NCBI GenBank assembly: GCA_938075305.1
Contig: CALJGV010000014.1
Span: 153,484 to 217,483, forward strand
DNA length: 64,000 nucleotides
Origin: an uncultured bacterium
GTDB taxonomy: Bacteria; Planctomycetota; UBA1135; GCA-002686595
Reading direction: 5' to 3'
The translations under genes and the position numbers were made by a program. Position 1 is the stretch's first letter, and every line of letters begins with the position of its first letter. The notes under the pieces are model-generated. The model saw only the letters and a list, made by a program, of their open reading frames with translations, did not search any database and was not told where the DNA came from. Positions 51,573 through 60,505 of this stretch are shown here, piece after piece.

Positions 51573-52949
51573 ATGGGAGCGAACAGCTTGAAGGGGCAGG
51601 GGGCCGGGGTTGTCCTGGCCAGTTTCCTGGCAGCGGCGTGTGGAGCTGGTGGCTCGTCGAGCGGCGACGCGGAGGCGCCGCCGAACGTGATCCTCATCTC
51701 GCTCGATACGCTCCGATACGACCACTGCGGGTTCAACGGCTACGAGCGCGACACGACGCCGTTCCTCGACTCCTTCGCCAAGCAGTGCGTCGCCTTCGAT
51801 CGGGCGTACACCACCATGTCGTGGACCCTGATCGCGCACATGTCGATGCTCACCGGGCTCTATCCGACGCAGCACGGCGTGGTGGAGGCCGAGCTCGCCC
51901 TGTCTCCGGAATTCCCCACCCTCACGGAGCGCCTGGCGGATGAGGGGTACACCAACGTCGGCGTTCACTACCCGGGGTGGCTGGACGACCGGTTCGGGTT
52001 CGGGCGGGGCTTCGGCTTCTACGAGAGCGCCCCGAGCGCGGCCGAAGCGGAGCGCAAGCTGAAGGCCGGCCTCGATGGCATCCGCCCGGGGTGGCCGTAC
52101 TTCATGTTCATCCACCTCTTCGACATCCACTCAGGGTCGCTGGTGGGGCCGTCGTCGACGATGTACGACCCGCCGCCGCCCTACGACGAGATATTCATGG
52201 AGGGGGCGCGCTCCGAGCTGTTGGGGGTCGACATGCAGGCCTGGTGGGACAGGCCCGCCGCGCCCACGCCCGAGCAGCTGGAGGCCATCGTCGCGCTCTA
52301 TGATGGCGGGATCCGCTACACCGACAGCATGCTCGAGGCCTGGTTCACCGACTGGGAGGCGCGGGGGCTCCTCGACAACGCGATCGTCATCATCACCGCG
52401 GACCACGGCGAGGGCCTGCGGCAGCGCGAGGCCCGCTTCGGCGGGCACGGGGGCCTGAACGAGGAGGGGCTCCGTATCCCGATGCTTGTGCGCCTGCCGG
52501 GCGGAGAGCGCGCCGGAGAGCGCATCGATTCGCTGGTCTCCCTCATCGACATCGTCCCGACCGTGCTGGAGCTGGCGGGTCTTGAGGCGGACGACCGACT
52601 CCCGGGGCGGTCCCTCCTGGGGCCTGAGCGGCCGGCGGACGAGTGGGTCTATGCGGCCCGCACCAACCTTCGCGCCGCGGTGCGGCGGGATCGAAAGGTG
52701 ATCTATCGCGAGTCGGGACCCGCGCTCGTCTACGACCTGATCGCAGATCCAGAGGAGCTCCAACCGTTGAGCCCGAGCGAGCAGCGGGCGCGCTTCCTTG
52801 CGGAGTCCCCCGGGCTCTTCGAGGACCGGCGCGAGCAGCTCGAGGGTTACTTCTCGCCGCCCAGCGCGAGGGACGTGGGCGAGCTCGACGAGGGGACGCG
52901 CAACGACCTCAAGGCGCTCGGCTACGGGGGCGAGGTCGGTGGCGGCTGA
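51573..52949 (+). CDS. Sulfatase-fold lipoprotein lacking the formylglycine cysteine (second copy)
   Basis: A 458-residue lipoprotein; the lipobox LAAAC places Cys23 at the mature N-terminus. Sulfatase/alkaline-phosphatase features: NVILISLDTLRYDHCGFNGY, MLTGLYPTQHGV, MFIHLFDIHSGS, ITADHGEGLRQREARFGGHG (metal ligands) and SLVSLIDIVPTVLELAGL. The nucleophile position reads T85-L-I-A-H instead of C-x-P-x-R, so formylglycine is impossible. It ends NDLKALGYGGEVGG, recalling the LGYGG end of the lipoprotein at 18.7 kb. It lies 89 nt after acnB but is functionally unrelated. Phosphodiesterase or other hydrolase activity is as likely as any. Confidence 0.86.
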   Translation: MGANSLKGQGAGVVLASFLAAACGAGGSSSGDAEAPPNVILISLDTLRYDHCGFNGYERDTTPFLDSFAKQCVAFDRAYTTMSWTLIAHMSMLTGLYPTQHGVVEAELALSPEFPTLTERLADEGYTNVGVHYPGWLDDRFGFGRGFGFYESAPSAAEAERKLKAGLDGIRPGWPYFMFIHLFDIHSGSLVGPSSTMYDPPPPYDEIFMEGARSELLGVDMQAWWDRPAAPTPEQLEAIVALYDGGIRYTDSMLEAWFTDWEARGLLDNAIVIITADHGEGLRQREARFGGHGGLNEEGLRIPMLVRLPGGERAGERIDSLVSLIDIVPTVLELAGLEADDRLPGRSLLGPERPADEWVYAARTNLRAAVRRDRKVIYRESGPALVYDLIADPEELQPLSPSEQRARFLAESPGLFEDRREQLEGYFSPPSARDVGELDEGTRNDLKALGYGGEVGGG

Positions 52950-53349
52950 GGCCGTCGGGCGGAGGTCGGGTACGTCGCAGGGGCTGGGTCGTCGCCGGCG
53001 TGGACGTGAGTGGATCTCCGGCGACGGGACGGGTGCAGGTTCGGTCGCCTGAGGCGGTCGCTGCCCTGCTTGCGGGGCTGAGCGCAGGCGTCGAGGGGAC
53101 GGGGGCTGGGGGCGCTTGCCGCAGAGACGCCTCTACGTGAAGAGCGCCCAGGCGTAGGTGACGTGGCGGCGACCATCGGGCTCCGGCGCAGGGGGCCTGG
53201 GGCACCGCAGGCGTAGCCCCTTGGTCCACCTCGCGCAGTGTTGCGTGCGGCCCCGGCGCGCCCTCGCCATGGACGTTGATCCACTCACGGCGAAAGGGGG
53301 CCGTGGACTCCCCGCTGCCCAGGTGGGATCGTCCCCACGATTCTCGAGC
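52950..53349. other. Intergenic region between convergent genes (400 nt)
   Basis: No gene is recognised. A 6-bp G/C stem (CGCCGG/CCGGCG) lies at about 52991-53021 and might help terminate the sulfatase-fold gene. A short minus-strand frame ending at 53133 (tail RRHVTYAWALFT) reads like the end of a protein, but the rest of it is low-quality sequence; it could be the remnant of a lost gene. Confidence 0.4.
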
Positions 53350-54327
53350 TCACTGGAAGTTGATGGTCAGCCCGTCGGTGAAGTTCGACGTGGCCTGGCC
53401 GCCGATGGAGTCGCGGTACCAGGCCTGGAAGCTCCACGTGTCGCCGGAGGTCGCGGCCACGAAGCCCGTGGGCTGGGGGATCATGGTGAGGTCCAGGGGA
53501 AGCGTGATCGTCCCCGTGGAGTCGGCCTGCTGGATCTGCCCGGCTCCCACATAGCGGCCAATGGAGCCGCCCAGGCAGAGGTTGCCCTGGCTCCCCCCGG
53601 GGTTGGTCGCGAGGCCGGTCGAGCGGCTGGTGAGGAAGAAGCCGAAGGAGTTCGATACGAGATCGGCGGCTGCCAGGGTCAGGTTGTTATCCGAGGCCAC
53701 GGAGCTGCCCTGGGCGCTCATGGAGGCTGCTAGGCCCAGACTGTTGGCGTTGGCGGTGCAGTAATTCACGCCCAGCCCCGGGGGGGTGATGGCCACGTCA
53801 TCCAGGAAGACCTGCGCCAGGCTGCCGTTGTTGGCGCCGTTGACGACGGCGAACTGCAGGGTGAGTCCGCCGCTCACATCCGGGCCCGCAGCGGCGGTGA
53901 AGCTGAAGGACTGCCAGGATCCGGTCAGGTTCAGGGGGGCGCCGGTGAGGATCTCGCTGGAGGACACGCCGCCCCCGGCGATCTCCGAGAACAGCTCGGC
54001 GAAGGCGACGCCGCCGTTGGCGAACGTCCCCTTGGCCGCGAAGCTGATGGTGACGAGGTCGCCCGGGGCCAGGAGGCCCGCGCCGAGGTTGACCTGCTTG
54101 ATGACCGCCGCGGAGGTCTGGTCAGGGTTGAAGATCTCGGCTCCGAAGCTCCCGCTGTTGGAGTCCGAGGTCACGTTGAAGGTCGAGTTCGGGGTCCCGA
54201 GGTCCACCCAGGAGCTGGTGTCTCCGGTCTCGAAGCCCCCGTTGGCCACAAGGTTGGCCTGAGGGGCCGCGGAGGCGGCTCCGGCAGTGAGGGCGGCGAG
54301 GGGGAGCAGGCAGGTGAGGGCTTTCAT
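53350..54327 (-). CDS. Secreted carbohydrate-binding-module-like protein with C-terminal sorting-like domain
   Basis: A 325-residue exported protein, signal ~1-21 (AGAASAAPQ). Residues ~22-180 look like a CBM4/9-type beta-sandwich: NLVANGGFETGDTSSWVDLG at the start, a middle with ISFAAKGTF, SWQSFSFTA and an end LQFAVVNGANNGSLAQVFLD then DV. Such domains bind glycans. Residues 188-325 are the shared C-terminal domain (NYCTANANSLGLAASM, FGFFLTSRSTG, SQGNLCLGGSIGRY, WSFQAWYRDSIGG, SNFTDGLTINFQ). The ATG at 54327 gives a good signal peptide. No catalytic domain is present, so it is more likely a structural or adhesive surface protein. Confidence 0.82.
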   Translation of the reverse strand: MKALTCLLPLAALTAGAASAAPQANLVANGGFETGDTSSWVDLGTPNSTFNVTSDSNSGSFGAEIFNPDQTSAAVIKQVNLGAGLLAPGDLVTISFAAKGTFANGGVAFAELFSEIAGGGVSSSEILTGAPLNLTGSWQSFSFTAAAGPDVSGGLTLQFAVVNGANNGSLAQVFLDDVAITPPGLGVNYCTANANSLGLAASMSAQGSSVASDNNLTLAAADLVSNSFGFFLTSRSTGLATNPGGSQGNLCLGGSIGRYVGAGQIQQADSTGTITLPLDLTMIPQPTGFVAATSGDTWSFQAWYRDSIGGQATSNFTDGLTINFQ

Positions 54328-54686
54328 GTGGAGAGGAGGCCGGGGAGGGATGGGCCGAGCGTGGCGAGAGGGGCTCGAGGCTACTCGATCGGAGGGTTCG
54401 GCCCCTCGAGCTCGCGGGCACAGCTTGACCTGCGTTGAGATTGAGACGGGTGGCTTCGAACCGCGAGCACTCGCCGCGAGCGGCGGGCGGCGCCGACTGG
54501 GGTGCGACTTGTTGTCAGTCAATGTCGGAGCGCCCCCCCCTGGCGCCGGCGAGTTCCAGCCGATTGGTGGCGGCGCGTCGCGGGTCGGCGCGTACCCTCC
54601 CCGCGCTTTTTTGCGGCGGGCACGGTCAGGGGGATGTCTCCGGGCGCTGTCCGCCAACGTTTTTTGCGGGCGCTCGCCCCGATCTG
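54328..54686. other. Divergent intergenic region with two T6GCGG direct repeats (359 nt)
   Basis: Located between the CBM-like gene (minus) and the SulP gene (plus). Two copies of TTTTTTGCGG occur at 54607-54616 and 54660-54669, 53 nt apart centre to centre, in otherwise G/C-dense DNA; the second ends 17 nt before the SulP start. They may be regulatory or promoter elements. No coding potential is evident, although the SulP frame stays open upstream. Confidence 0.5.
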
Positions 54687-56171
54687 ATGATCTCCACTAC
54701 GTCGCTTCGTCGCGACTGGCTCTCCAATGTCCGGGGCGATGTGCTCGCGGGCATCGTCGTCGCGCTCGCGCTCATCCCGGAGGCCATTGGCTTCTCTGTC
54801 ATCGCCGGTGTCGACCCGCGGGTCGGGCTCTACGCCTCATTCACCATCGCCGTCCTGACCGCCTTCGTCGGCGGCCGGCCGGGCATGATCTCGGCGGCCA
54901 CGGCGGCCATCGCGGTGCTGATCGGGCCCCTGGTGCGGGAGCACGGCGTGGAGTACCTGTTCGCCGCCACGGTGGTGATGGGGGGGATCCAGATCGTGGC
55001 CGGGCTCCTGAAGATCAACCGGTTGATGCAGTTCGTCTCGCGGTCCGTCATCACGGGTTTCGTGAACGCGCTGGCGATCCTCATCTTCCTGGCTCAGCTG
55101 CCGGAGCTGACGGGGGTCACGTGGGTGACCTACGCCCTCGTGGCCGCCGGCCTCGGGGTGATCTACCTGTTCCCGCTGATGACCCGGGCGGTGCCCTCAC
55201 CCCTGGTGGCGATCGTGGCGCTCACCGCGGTGGCCATCGGCTTCGACCTGCCCGTGAACCGCGTGGGGGATATGGGGGAGCTCCCGTCGGCGCTCCCCTG
55301 GTTCGCCCTGCCCGCGGTGCCCTTCAACCTGGAGACCCTGCGGATCGTGCTGCCGTACTCGGCCACCATGGCGGCGGTGGGGCTCCTCGAGTCGCTGTTG
55401 ACGGCCCAGATCGTGGACGACCTGACCGACACCCCGAGCGACAAGCGGCGGGAGGCCATGGGGCAGGGGCTAGCGAACCTGGTCACGGGCTTCTTCGGCG
55501 GGATGGGTGGCTGCGCCATGATCGGCCAGTCGGTCATCAACGTGAAATCCGGCGGGTTCACCCGCCTGTCGACCCTGGTGGCCGGCAGCGTGCTGCTGTT
55601 CCTGATCGTGGTGCTGGGGCCCTTCGTGGCACGTATCCCGATGCCCGCGCTGGTGGCGGTGATGATCATGGTGTCGGTCGGAACCTTCAGCTGGACCTCC
55701 ATCAGGAAGCTCCGCAGCCACCCGTCCCACTCCTCCATCGTGATGGTCTCCACGGTGGTGGTCGTGGTCTGGACCCATGACCTGGCCCAGGGCGTCCTCG
55801 TGGGCGTGCTGCTGAGCGGGGTGTTCTTCGCGAGCAAGGTGCGGCGGCTCTTCGGCGTCAAGACGCGGCCGACGCTGGACGGGCTGGGCCGTCGATACAT
55901 CATCCAGGGGCAGGTCTTCTTCGCCTCCGTCGAGCGCTTCATCAACGCCTTCGACTTCAAGGAGGTCATCGAGCACGTGGAGATCGACGTGAGCGAGGCG
56001 CACTTCTGGGACATCTCGGCCGTGGCGGCGCTGGACCGAGTGGTGGTCAAGTTCCGACGCGAGGGCACCACCGTGGAACTTGTGGGACTCTCCGAGGCAA
56101 GCGCCACGATGATCGACCAGTTCACCGAGCACGACAAGTTAGTCAGCGACGGTCCGCTTGCCGCACACTGA
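54687..56171 (+). CDS. SulP-family anion transporter with STAS domain
   Basis: A 494-residue SulP transporter (sulfate, bicarbonate or other inorganic anions). The N-terminal signature [20 protein letters not shown], followed by [18 protein letters not shown] and [19 protein letters not shown], is clear. About 12-14 helices lead to a conserved [16 protein letters not shown] and [25 protein letters not shown]-terminal STAS domain (~400-494) has [20 protein letters not shown]. The subgroup with D-D-x-T-D-T-x-S-D resembles bacterial bicarbonate/sulfate SulPs such as BicA relatives. The ATG at 54687 is preferred. A universal stress protein follows after 43 nt, a common pairing. Confidence 0.92.
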   Translation: MISTTSLRRDWLSNVRGDVLAGIVVALALIPEAIGFSVIAGVDPRVGLYASFTIAVLTAFVGGRPGMISAATAAIAVLIGPLVREHGVEYLFAATVVMGGIQIVAGLLKINRLMQFVSRSVITGFVNALAILIFLAQLPELTGVTWVTYALVAAGLGVIYLFPLMTRAVPSPLVAIVALTAVAIGFDLPVNRVGDMGELPSALPWFALPAVPFNLETLRIVLPYSATMAAVGLLESLLTAQIVDDLTDTPSDKRREAMGQGLANLVTGFFGGMGGCAMIGQSVINVKSGGFTRLSTLVAGSVLLFLIVVLGPFVARIPMPALVAVMIMVSVGTFSWTSIRKLRSHPSHSSIVMVSTVVVVVWTHDLAQGVLVGVLLSGVFFASKVRRLFGVKTRPTLDGLGRRYIIQGQVFFASVERFINAFDFKEVIEHVEIDVSEAHFWDISAVAALDRVVVKFRREGTTVELVGLSEASATMIDQFTEHDKLVSDGPLAAH

Positions 56172-56214
56172 GGCGTCGCCTCATCGACTCCAGCCGCCGT
56201 CCGGGCCCACCGAC

Positions 56215-57057
56215 ATGAAGAAGATTCTCGCCTGCATCGACGCCTCCTCCTACTCCGCGAGCGTCACCGAGCATGCCGCCTGGGCTGCCGGGCGCCTCTC
56301 GGCCTCGGTGGAGGTCCTCCACGTCATCCAGCGCAAGGACGCGGTGTCGGCGCGGAACGACCTCAGCGGCGCGGTAGGGCTGGGGGCCAAGAGCTCCCTG
56401 CTGGAGGAGCTGGTGCAGATCGAGGAGGCGGAGGCCAAGCACGCCCGCGAGAGGGGGAAGATCATGCTGGCCGCCGCGCGCGACCACCTGCTGGGCGCCG
56501 GGGTGGCGGTTGTGGAGACGACCCATCGGCACGGGGGCACCGTCGAGACGATCATCGAGCGCGAGGCCGACGCCGATGTGGTGATCCTCGGCAAGCGCGG
56601 AGCCTCATCCCAGTTCGCCACCAGCCACCTGGGGAGCCGGGTGGAGCGGGTGATCCGCGAGAGCATCCGACCCGTGCTGGTGGCGTCCCGGGCCTTCGAG
56701 GCTCCCCGCAGGGCGGTGATCGCCTTCGACGGCGGCGCGAGCTCGCGCAAGGCTGTGGAGTTCGCCGGGCGTTCGCCGCTCTTCGACGAACTGGAGATCG
56801 ACATTGTTATGGCCGGCCGACATTCGTCGGGTGAAGCCGAGCAGCTTGCGTGGGCGAAGGAGCACCTCCCCGCGGCCAACGCCCGGCACCTGGACGCCGC
56901 GCCGGACGAGGCGATCCCCGCATTCGTGGCCGAGGCCAACGTCGGGCTGGTGGTCATGGGAGCCTACGGGCACTCGCCGCTCAGGCGGTTCATCGTGGGC
57001 AGCACCACCACGCAGATGATGCAGCGGTGCCAGGCGCCGCTGCTGCTCTTCCGCTAG
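56215..57057 (+). CDS. Tandem universal stress protein (UspA family)
   Basis: A 280-residue protein with two Usp domains. The first (1-~155) has KKILACIDASSYSASV and DVVILGKRGASSQFATSHLG then SRVERV; the second (~160-280) has RAVIAFDGGASSRKAV and LVVMGAYGHSPLRRFIVGST. The second repeat has the ATP-binding G-x2-G-x9-G-S/T, the first has an extra residue between the glycines. The protein is cytoplasmic. Co-transcription with SulP (43 nt gap) suggests regulation of anion transport or a common stress response. The ATG at 56215 matches the usual MKKIL start. A short hairpin (57074-57089) follows the stop. Confidence 0.9.
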   Translation: MKKILACIDASSYSASVTEHAAWAAGRLSASVEVLHVIQRKDAVSARNDLSGAVGLGAKSSLLEELVQIEEAEAKHARERGKIMLAAARDHLLGAGVAVVETTHRHGGTVETIIEREADADVVILGKRGASSQFATSHLGSRVERVIRESIRPVLVASRAFEAPRRAVIAFDGGASSRKAVEFAGRSPLFDELEIDIVMAGRHSSGEAEQLAWAKEHLPAANARHLDAAPDEAIPAFVAEANVGLVVMGAYGHSPLRRFIVGSTTTQMMQRCQAPLLLFR

Positions 57058-57291
57058 GTCGGCAGCTCCTAAGTCCCGGTGGACCGGGAGCACCGCTGCG
57101 CGGACATAACTCGGACGAATCGGCCCTTGGAAATGCGGCGGATTTGCGTCGGCGCCTGAAGTCGAGCAGATCGAGTGCGGGCTGGTGCGTCATCGTGCCA
57201 ATCCCATGGACCACGATGTGCGCGGGGAGGGCCCGGTCGTGGCTGCCAATCTGCGCGGCGCTCCCTTCACTCCGCATGCAAGGAGTCACCG

Positions 57292-58143
57292 ATGAGCCTC
57301 TCATTCTCCTGGAAACCGGCGGGCCTCACTTTGATGTTGCTCGGCGCCCTGGGCGCTGGCTGCGCCATGGGCCAGAGCTCGCGCTTCACCAGCAGCGTCG
57401 TGGACTACCTGTATGGGGACAAGGAGCAGGTGGTGACCCAGAGCATCCCTCGCCTCTCCCTGCCCCTCCGCGTCGGGATCGCGTTCGTGCCCGGCGAGTC
57501 AGACGGGCGCAGGCAGCACCTGATCTCCGAGAACCAGAAGCTCAAGCTCTCCCGGAGGATCGCGAGCCAGTTTGAGGAGGTGCCCTTCGTGGAGTCGATC
57601 GAGGAGATCCCCACGGCCTACCTGCAGGCCCGAGGCGGCTTCGCCAACCTCGATCAGATCCGCTCGATGTACGACATCGATGTGATCGCGCTCATCTCCT
57701 ACGACCAGGTCCAGCACACGGACGAGGACTGGACCTCGGTGACGTACTGGACGATCGTGGGCGCCTACGTGGTGAGCGGGGAGATCAATGACACCAGCAC
57801 CATGGTGGACGCCGCGGTGTTCGACATTGCGAGTCGCAAGTTCCTCTTCCGTGCGCCGGGTCTGAGCCACCTCACGGGGAAGGGCACTCCCGTCAACCTG
57901 AGCGAGCAGCTCCGTCTTGACTCCATGGAGGGGCTCGAGCTGGCCACCGGGGAGCTGATCGTGAACCTCCAGGACGAACTGAGCCGCTTCCAGGAGCGAG
58001 TCGAGGAGTCTCCGGAGGAGTACAAGGTCTACCGGGAGGCTGGGTACACCGGTGGAGGGAGCGTGGGCGGTGACCTGGTCACGGCCCTGATCGCCATTGG
58101 AGCCCTCGCGAGCCTGTGCAGCCGCCGCCCGTCCCGTATCTGA
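57292..58143 (+). CDS. Rhombotarget lipoprotein (substrate of the adjacent rhombosortase)
   Basis: A 283-residue lipoprotein with two sorting signals. The N-terminal lipobox LGAGC gives Cys24. The C-terminus has a glycine cluster, a short hydrophobic helix and basic residues: TGGGSVGGD (253-261), LVTALIAIGALASLC, then SRRPSR. That is the GlyGly-CTERM-like arrangement cut by rhombosortase. The body, with SSVVDYLYG near the start, PLRVGIAFVPG, LDQIRSMYDIDVIALISYDQ and TMVDAAVFDIASRKFLFRAP, matches what I recall of the rhombotarget lipoprotein family (TIGR04179). The gene overlaps the rhombosortase gene by 28 nt. An AAGGAG lies 7 nt before the ATG at 57292. Function of the family is unknown. Confidence 0.87.
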   Translation: MSLSFSWKPAGLTLMLLGALGAGCAMGQSSRFTSSVVDYLYGDKEQVVTQSIPRLSLPLRVGIAFVPGESDGRRQHLISENQKLKLSRRIASQFEEVPFVESIEEIPTAYLQARGGFANLDQIRSMYDIDVIALISYDQVQHTDEDWTSVTYWTIVGAYVVSGEINDTSTMVDAAVFDIASRKFLFRAPGLSHLTGKGTPVNLSEQLRLDSMEGLELATGELIVNLQDELSRFQERVEESPEEYKVYREAGYTGGGSVGGDLVTALIAIGALASLCSRRPSRI

Positions 58144-58760
58144 CCCTGGGGCTCGCGGCCACCAGCGTCGGGCTGTGGCTCGCGCCGGGGCTGAGCGAGG
58201 CCCTGATTTACCGGCGAGACCTCGTCGCAGGCGGCGAGGTGTGGCGGCTCGTGACCGCGCCGCTGGTGCACCTCTCTGTGCCTCACCTCGCCTGGAACCT
58301 CGTGGTCTTCCTCTGGGCGGCCGCCGCCTGCGAGCGCCGCTGTCCGCAGCGGCTGCGCCGCGCCCTCGGGGCCTCGGCCCTCCTGCCCGGGCTCTGGGCC
58401 CTTGGCTGGCAGCCACAGCTTGCCGTGTACGGGGGGCTCTCGGCGCCTGCGACCGCGGCGGTCGTGCTCCTCGCGCTCATCGAGCTGCGCGCAGCCGGCA
58501 ATCCGCGCCTCGCCCGCGCGCTCTGGGCGGTGGTCCTCGCCCTCGCCGTGGCGAAGCCCCTGGCCGAGCTCGGCCTCCAGCGCCCTCTCTTCGCGGGCAC
58601 CGAGCTCGCGGGCTGGCGCCCCCTGCCCGCCGCCCACCTCCTGGGGGCGCTCAGCGGCCTCTGGGCGGCGGGCACGGCGGAACGCCGGCTTCGCCCGGAG
58701 CACCGGGAGGAGGCGCCCGCCGGCGGGCCAGCCGTGGGGCCGACGCCTGGTGTGCGCTGA
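58116..58760 (+). CDS. rrtA: Rhombosortase (rhomboid-like GlyGly-CTERM protease)
   Basis: A 214-residue intramembrane serine protease of the rhombosortase branch (TIGR03902), about six helices. Conserved features are LVAGGEVWRLVTAPLVHLSVPHLAWNL with His57 and Asn61, the nucleophile Ser109 in YGGLSAPATA, and His174 in LPAAHLLGALSGLW. In most rhomboids the serine is followed by Gly; here it is Ala. It processes C-terminal GlyGly-CTERM tails of surface proteins; here the overlapping rhombotarget lipoprotein is the obvious substrate. The GTG start at 58116 lies inside the rhombotarget gene, so translation is coupled. The tail after ~185 is polar and proline-rich. Confidence 0.85.
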   Translation: MQPPPVPYLTLGLAATSVGLWLAPGLSEALIYRRDLVAGGEVWRLVTAPLVHLSVPHLAWNLVVFLWAAAACERRCPQRLRRALGASALLPGLWALGWQPQLAVYGGLSAPATAAVVLLALIELRAAGNPRLARALWAVVLALAVAKPLAELGLQRPLFAGTELAGWRPLPAAHLLGALSGLWAAGTAERRLRPEHREEAPAGGPAVGPTPGVR

Positions 58761-58792
58761 CGTGCCGTGGGGGGCGCGCGCGGTCCGCGTCA

Positions 58793-60070
58793 TCACCCGT
58801 GGAGGTGAGCCTGCAGCGCGGCGTAGGTGGCGGGGATCCGGACCGCCTGCTTGGGGCGCTCGATGATGGCCTGCAGGTGAGGAGGCACGGGGGGCGCGTG
58901 GCCCGTGGCGTCGGCCACCACCTCGCCGAACTTGCACGGCGCGGCGGTGTGCAGGAAGACGCCGGTGGCTCCCGGCTCCCGGGCGAGGGTGTCGTCGAGT
59001 CCCGCGTGGCCGATGGCGCCGTGGGGGTCGAGGACGTAGCCGGTGGCCTCGTGGACCCGCCTCATCCGCTCTCGGGTGCCGTCGTCGTCGAGGTGGAAGC
59101 CACTGACCGCGGAGCGGAGCGCCTCGAGGTCGTCCCCGAAGAGCCGGAGCAGGCGGGTGAAGTTGCTGGGGTCCCCGACGTCCATGGCGTTGGAGATAGT
59201 CGGCGTGCTCGGGCGGGGTCGGTACTCACCGGTCTCGAGGTACTCGGGAATCACGCGGTTCACGTTGGTGGCGGCGACGAACCCCCTACACGGCATGTCC
59301 ATGCGGTGCGCGAGCAGCCCCGCGGCGAGGTTCCCGTAGTTGCCGGACGGCACGCTGAACACGATGTCCGGGCCGAGCTCCTGGACCGCGATGGCGAAGT
59401 AGGTGGCCTGTGGGATCCAGCGGGCGATGTTGATCGAGTTGGCGCTGGTGAGAGGACGCGCGGCCTGGAGGTCGGCGTCGAGGAACGCCTGCTTGACCAT
59501 GGCCTGGCAGTCGTCGAAGGCCCCGTCCACCTCGAGAGCCTCGACGTTGCCGCCCACCGTGGTCAATTGCTGCTCTTGCACGTGGCTGATCCGCCCCCTG
59601 GGATACAGCAGCACCACGTCGATGCCCTCGACCCCGTGGAAGCCCTGGGCCACCGCGCTGCCGGTGTCCCCGCTGGTGGCGACGAGGACCGTCACTCGCT
59701 GGTCGCTGAAGTGGCTGATCGCCCTGGCCAGGAAGCGGGCGCCGACGTCCTTGAACGCGAGCGTCGGGCCGTGGAAGAGCTCGAGGGCGTGGCGCCGGGG
59801 GTCGGTCTCGACCAGGGGGAAGGGGAAGTCCAGGGCCTCCGCGCAGATGCGCTCGAGGTCTCCGCGCGCCATGGAGCCCTCGGCGAAGGGCCAGATGAGT
59901 TCCGCCGCGAGCTCGTGGGGCTCCGGGCTTTCATCGCTCAACCAGGTCTCGAGGGGGAGGCTGGGGATCGAGTCCGGGAAGTAGAGCCCCCCTCCCGGCG
60001 GCAGTCCGCGCAGGATCGCCTCCCGGAAGCTGGCGGTCTCACGCGCTCGCTCGGTGCTATGGAAGTTCAT
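58793..60070 (-). CDS. thrC: Threonine synthase
   Basis: A 425-residue PLP enzyme that forms threonine from O-phosphohomoserine. The PLP lysine is Lys107 in HGPTLAFKDVGARFLAR. Other signatures: FHSTERARETASFREAILRG and GLYFPDSIP at the N-terminus (E. coli-type thrC), VATSGDTGSAVAQGF, LYPRGRISHVQEQQLTTVG, SANSINIARWIPQATYF, and FSVPSGNYGNLAAGLLAHRM. The length is that of the fungal/E. coli subclass. The ATG at 60070 fits; the extension to 60172 runs into the divergent region. It is monocistronic, 33 nt from the convergent rhombosortase gene, and is housekeeping in character. Confidence 0.95.
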   Translation of the reverse strand: MNFHSTERARETASFREAILRGLPPGGGLYFPDSIPSLPLETWLSDESPEPHELAAELIWPFAEGSMARGDLERICAEALDFPFPLVETDPRRHALELFHGPTLAFKDVGARFLARAISHFSDQRVTVLVATSGDTGSAVAQGFHGVEGIDVVLLYPRGRISHVQEQQLTTVGGNVEALEVDGAFDDCQAMVKQAFLDADLQAARPLTSANSINIARWIPQATYFAIAVQELGPDIVFSVPSGNYGNLAAGLLAHRMDMPCRGFVAATNVNRVIPEYLETGEYRPRPSTPTISNAMDVGDPSNFTRLLRLFGDDLEALRSAVSGFHLDDDGTRERMRRVHEATGYVLDPHGAIGHAGLDDTLAREPGATGVFLHTAAPCKFGEVVADATGHAPPVPPHLQAIIERPKQAVRIPATYAALQAHLHG

Positions 60071-60126
60071 GGGACCATGGGGCTGGACCTGTGGGCTGGA
60101 ACGCTGGGCGCCCCCCGCCGTCGGCC

Positions 60127-60486
60127 TCAGGCCTGCCCGTGGATGTTGAACCAGCGCTGGCAGTAGGTGCACTTCACGTCTCCGCTGGGGGAGACGTCCG
60201 CGCCTTCCCCGAGGGACGCGCCGCAGTTGGTGCAGGCCAGCTGGGCTGCGCCGGGCCGCCCGCGCGGGCTGGCGCCGCGGATGGGCCCGATGGGCGGGGC
60301 CTTCGGCTGGAGGCCGAGGGCGCCCGCGACGCCGACCAGGACGAAGATCGAGGCGATGAGGGTCCCCACGAGCTTGAAGAACAGCGGGGGTTCACCGAAC
60401 CCCTCGGCGGTCCACAGGGACACGATGATCACGAGGCCAATGGCCCCGAAGACGCCGGAGATGAGTCGGCCGATGATCGCGTTCAT
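60127..60486 (-). CDS. Small membrane protein with C-terminal zinc ribbon
   Basis: A 119-residue protein with two transmembrane helices (GVFGAIGLVIIVSLWT and FFKLVGTLIASIFVLVGVAG), a Gly/Pro/Arg-rich linker, and a C-terminal zinc ribbon CTNCGASLGEG ... DVKCTYCQRWFNIHG with two CxxC pairs separated by ~20 residues. The ribbon is probably cytoplasmic. The function is unknown. It sits 57 nt upstream of thrC on the same strand, so they may share a transcript. Confidence 0.78.
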   Translation of the reverse strand: MNAIIGRLISGVFGAIGLVIIVSLWTAEGFGEPPLFFKLVGTLIASIFVLVGVAGALGLQPKAPPIGPIRGASPRGRPGAAQLACTNCGASLGEGADVSPSGDVKCTYCQRWFNIHGQA

Positions 60487-60505
60487 GGCCTGATCCTACC
60501 CGCGC

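Noticed and set aside
53133..53284. Minus-strand frame ending RRHVTYAWALFT
   Set aside because: The end reads protein-like, but the preceding sequence is low complexity (Arg/Pro/Gly) and no family match is recognisable.
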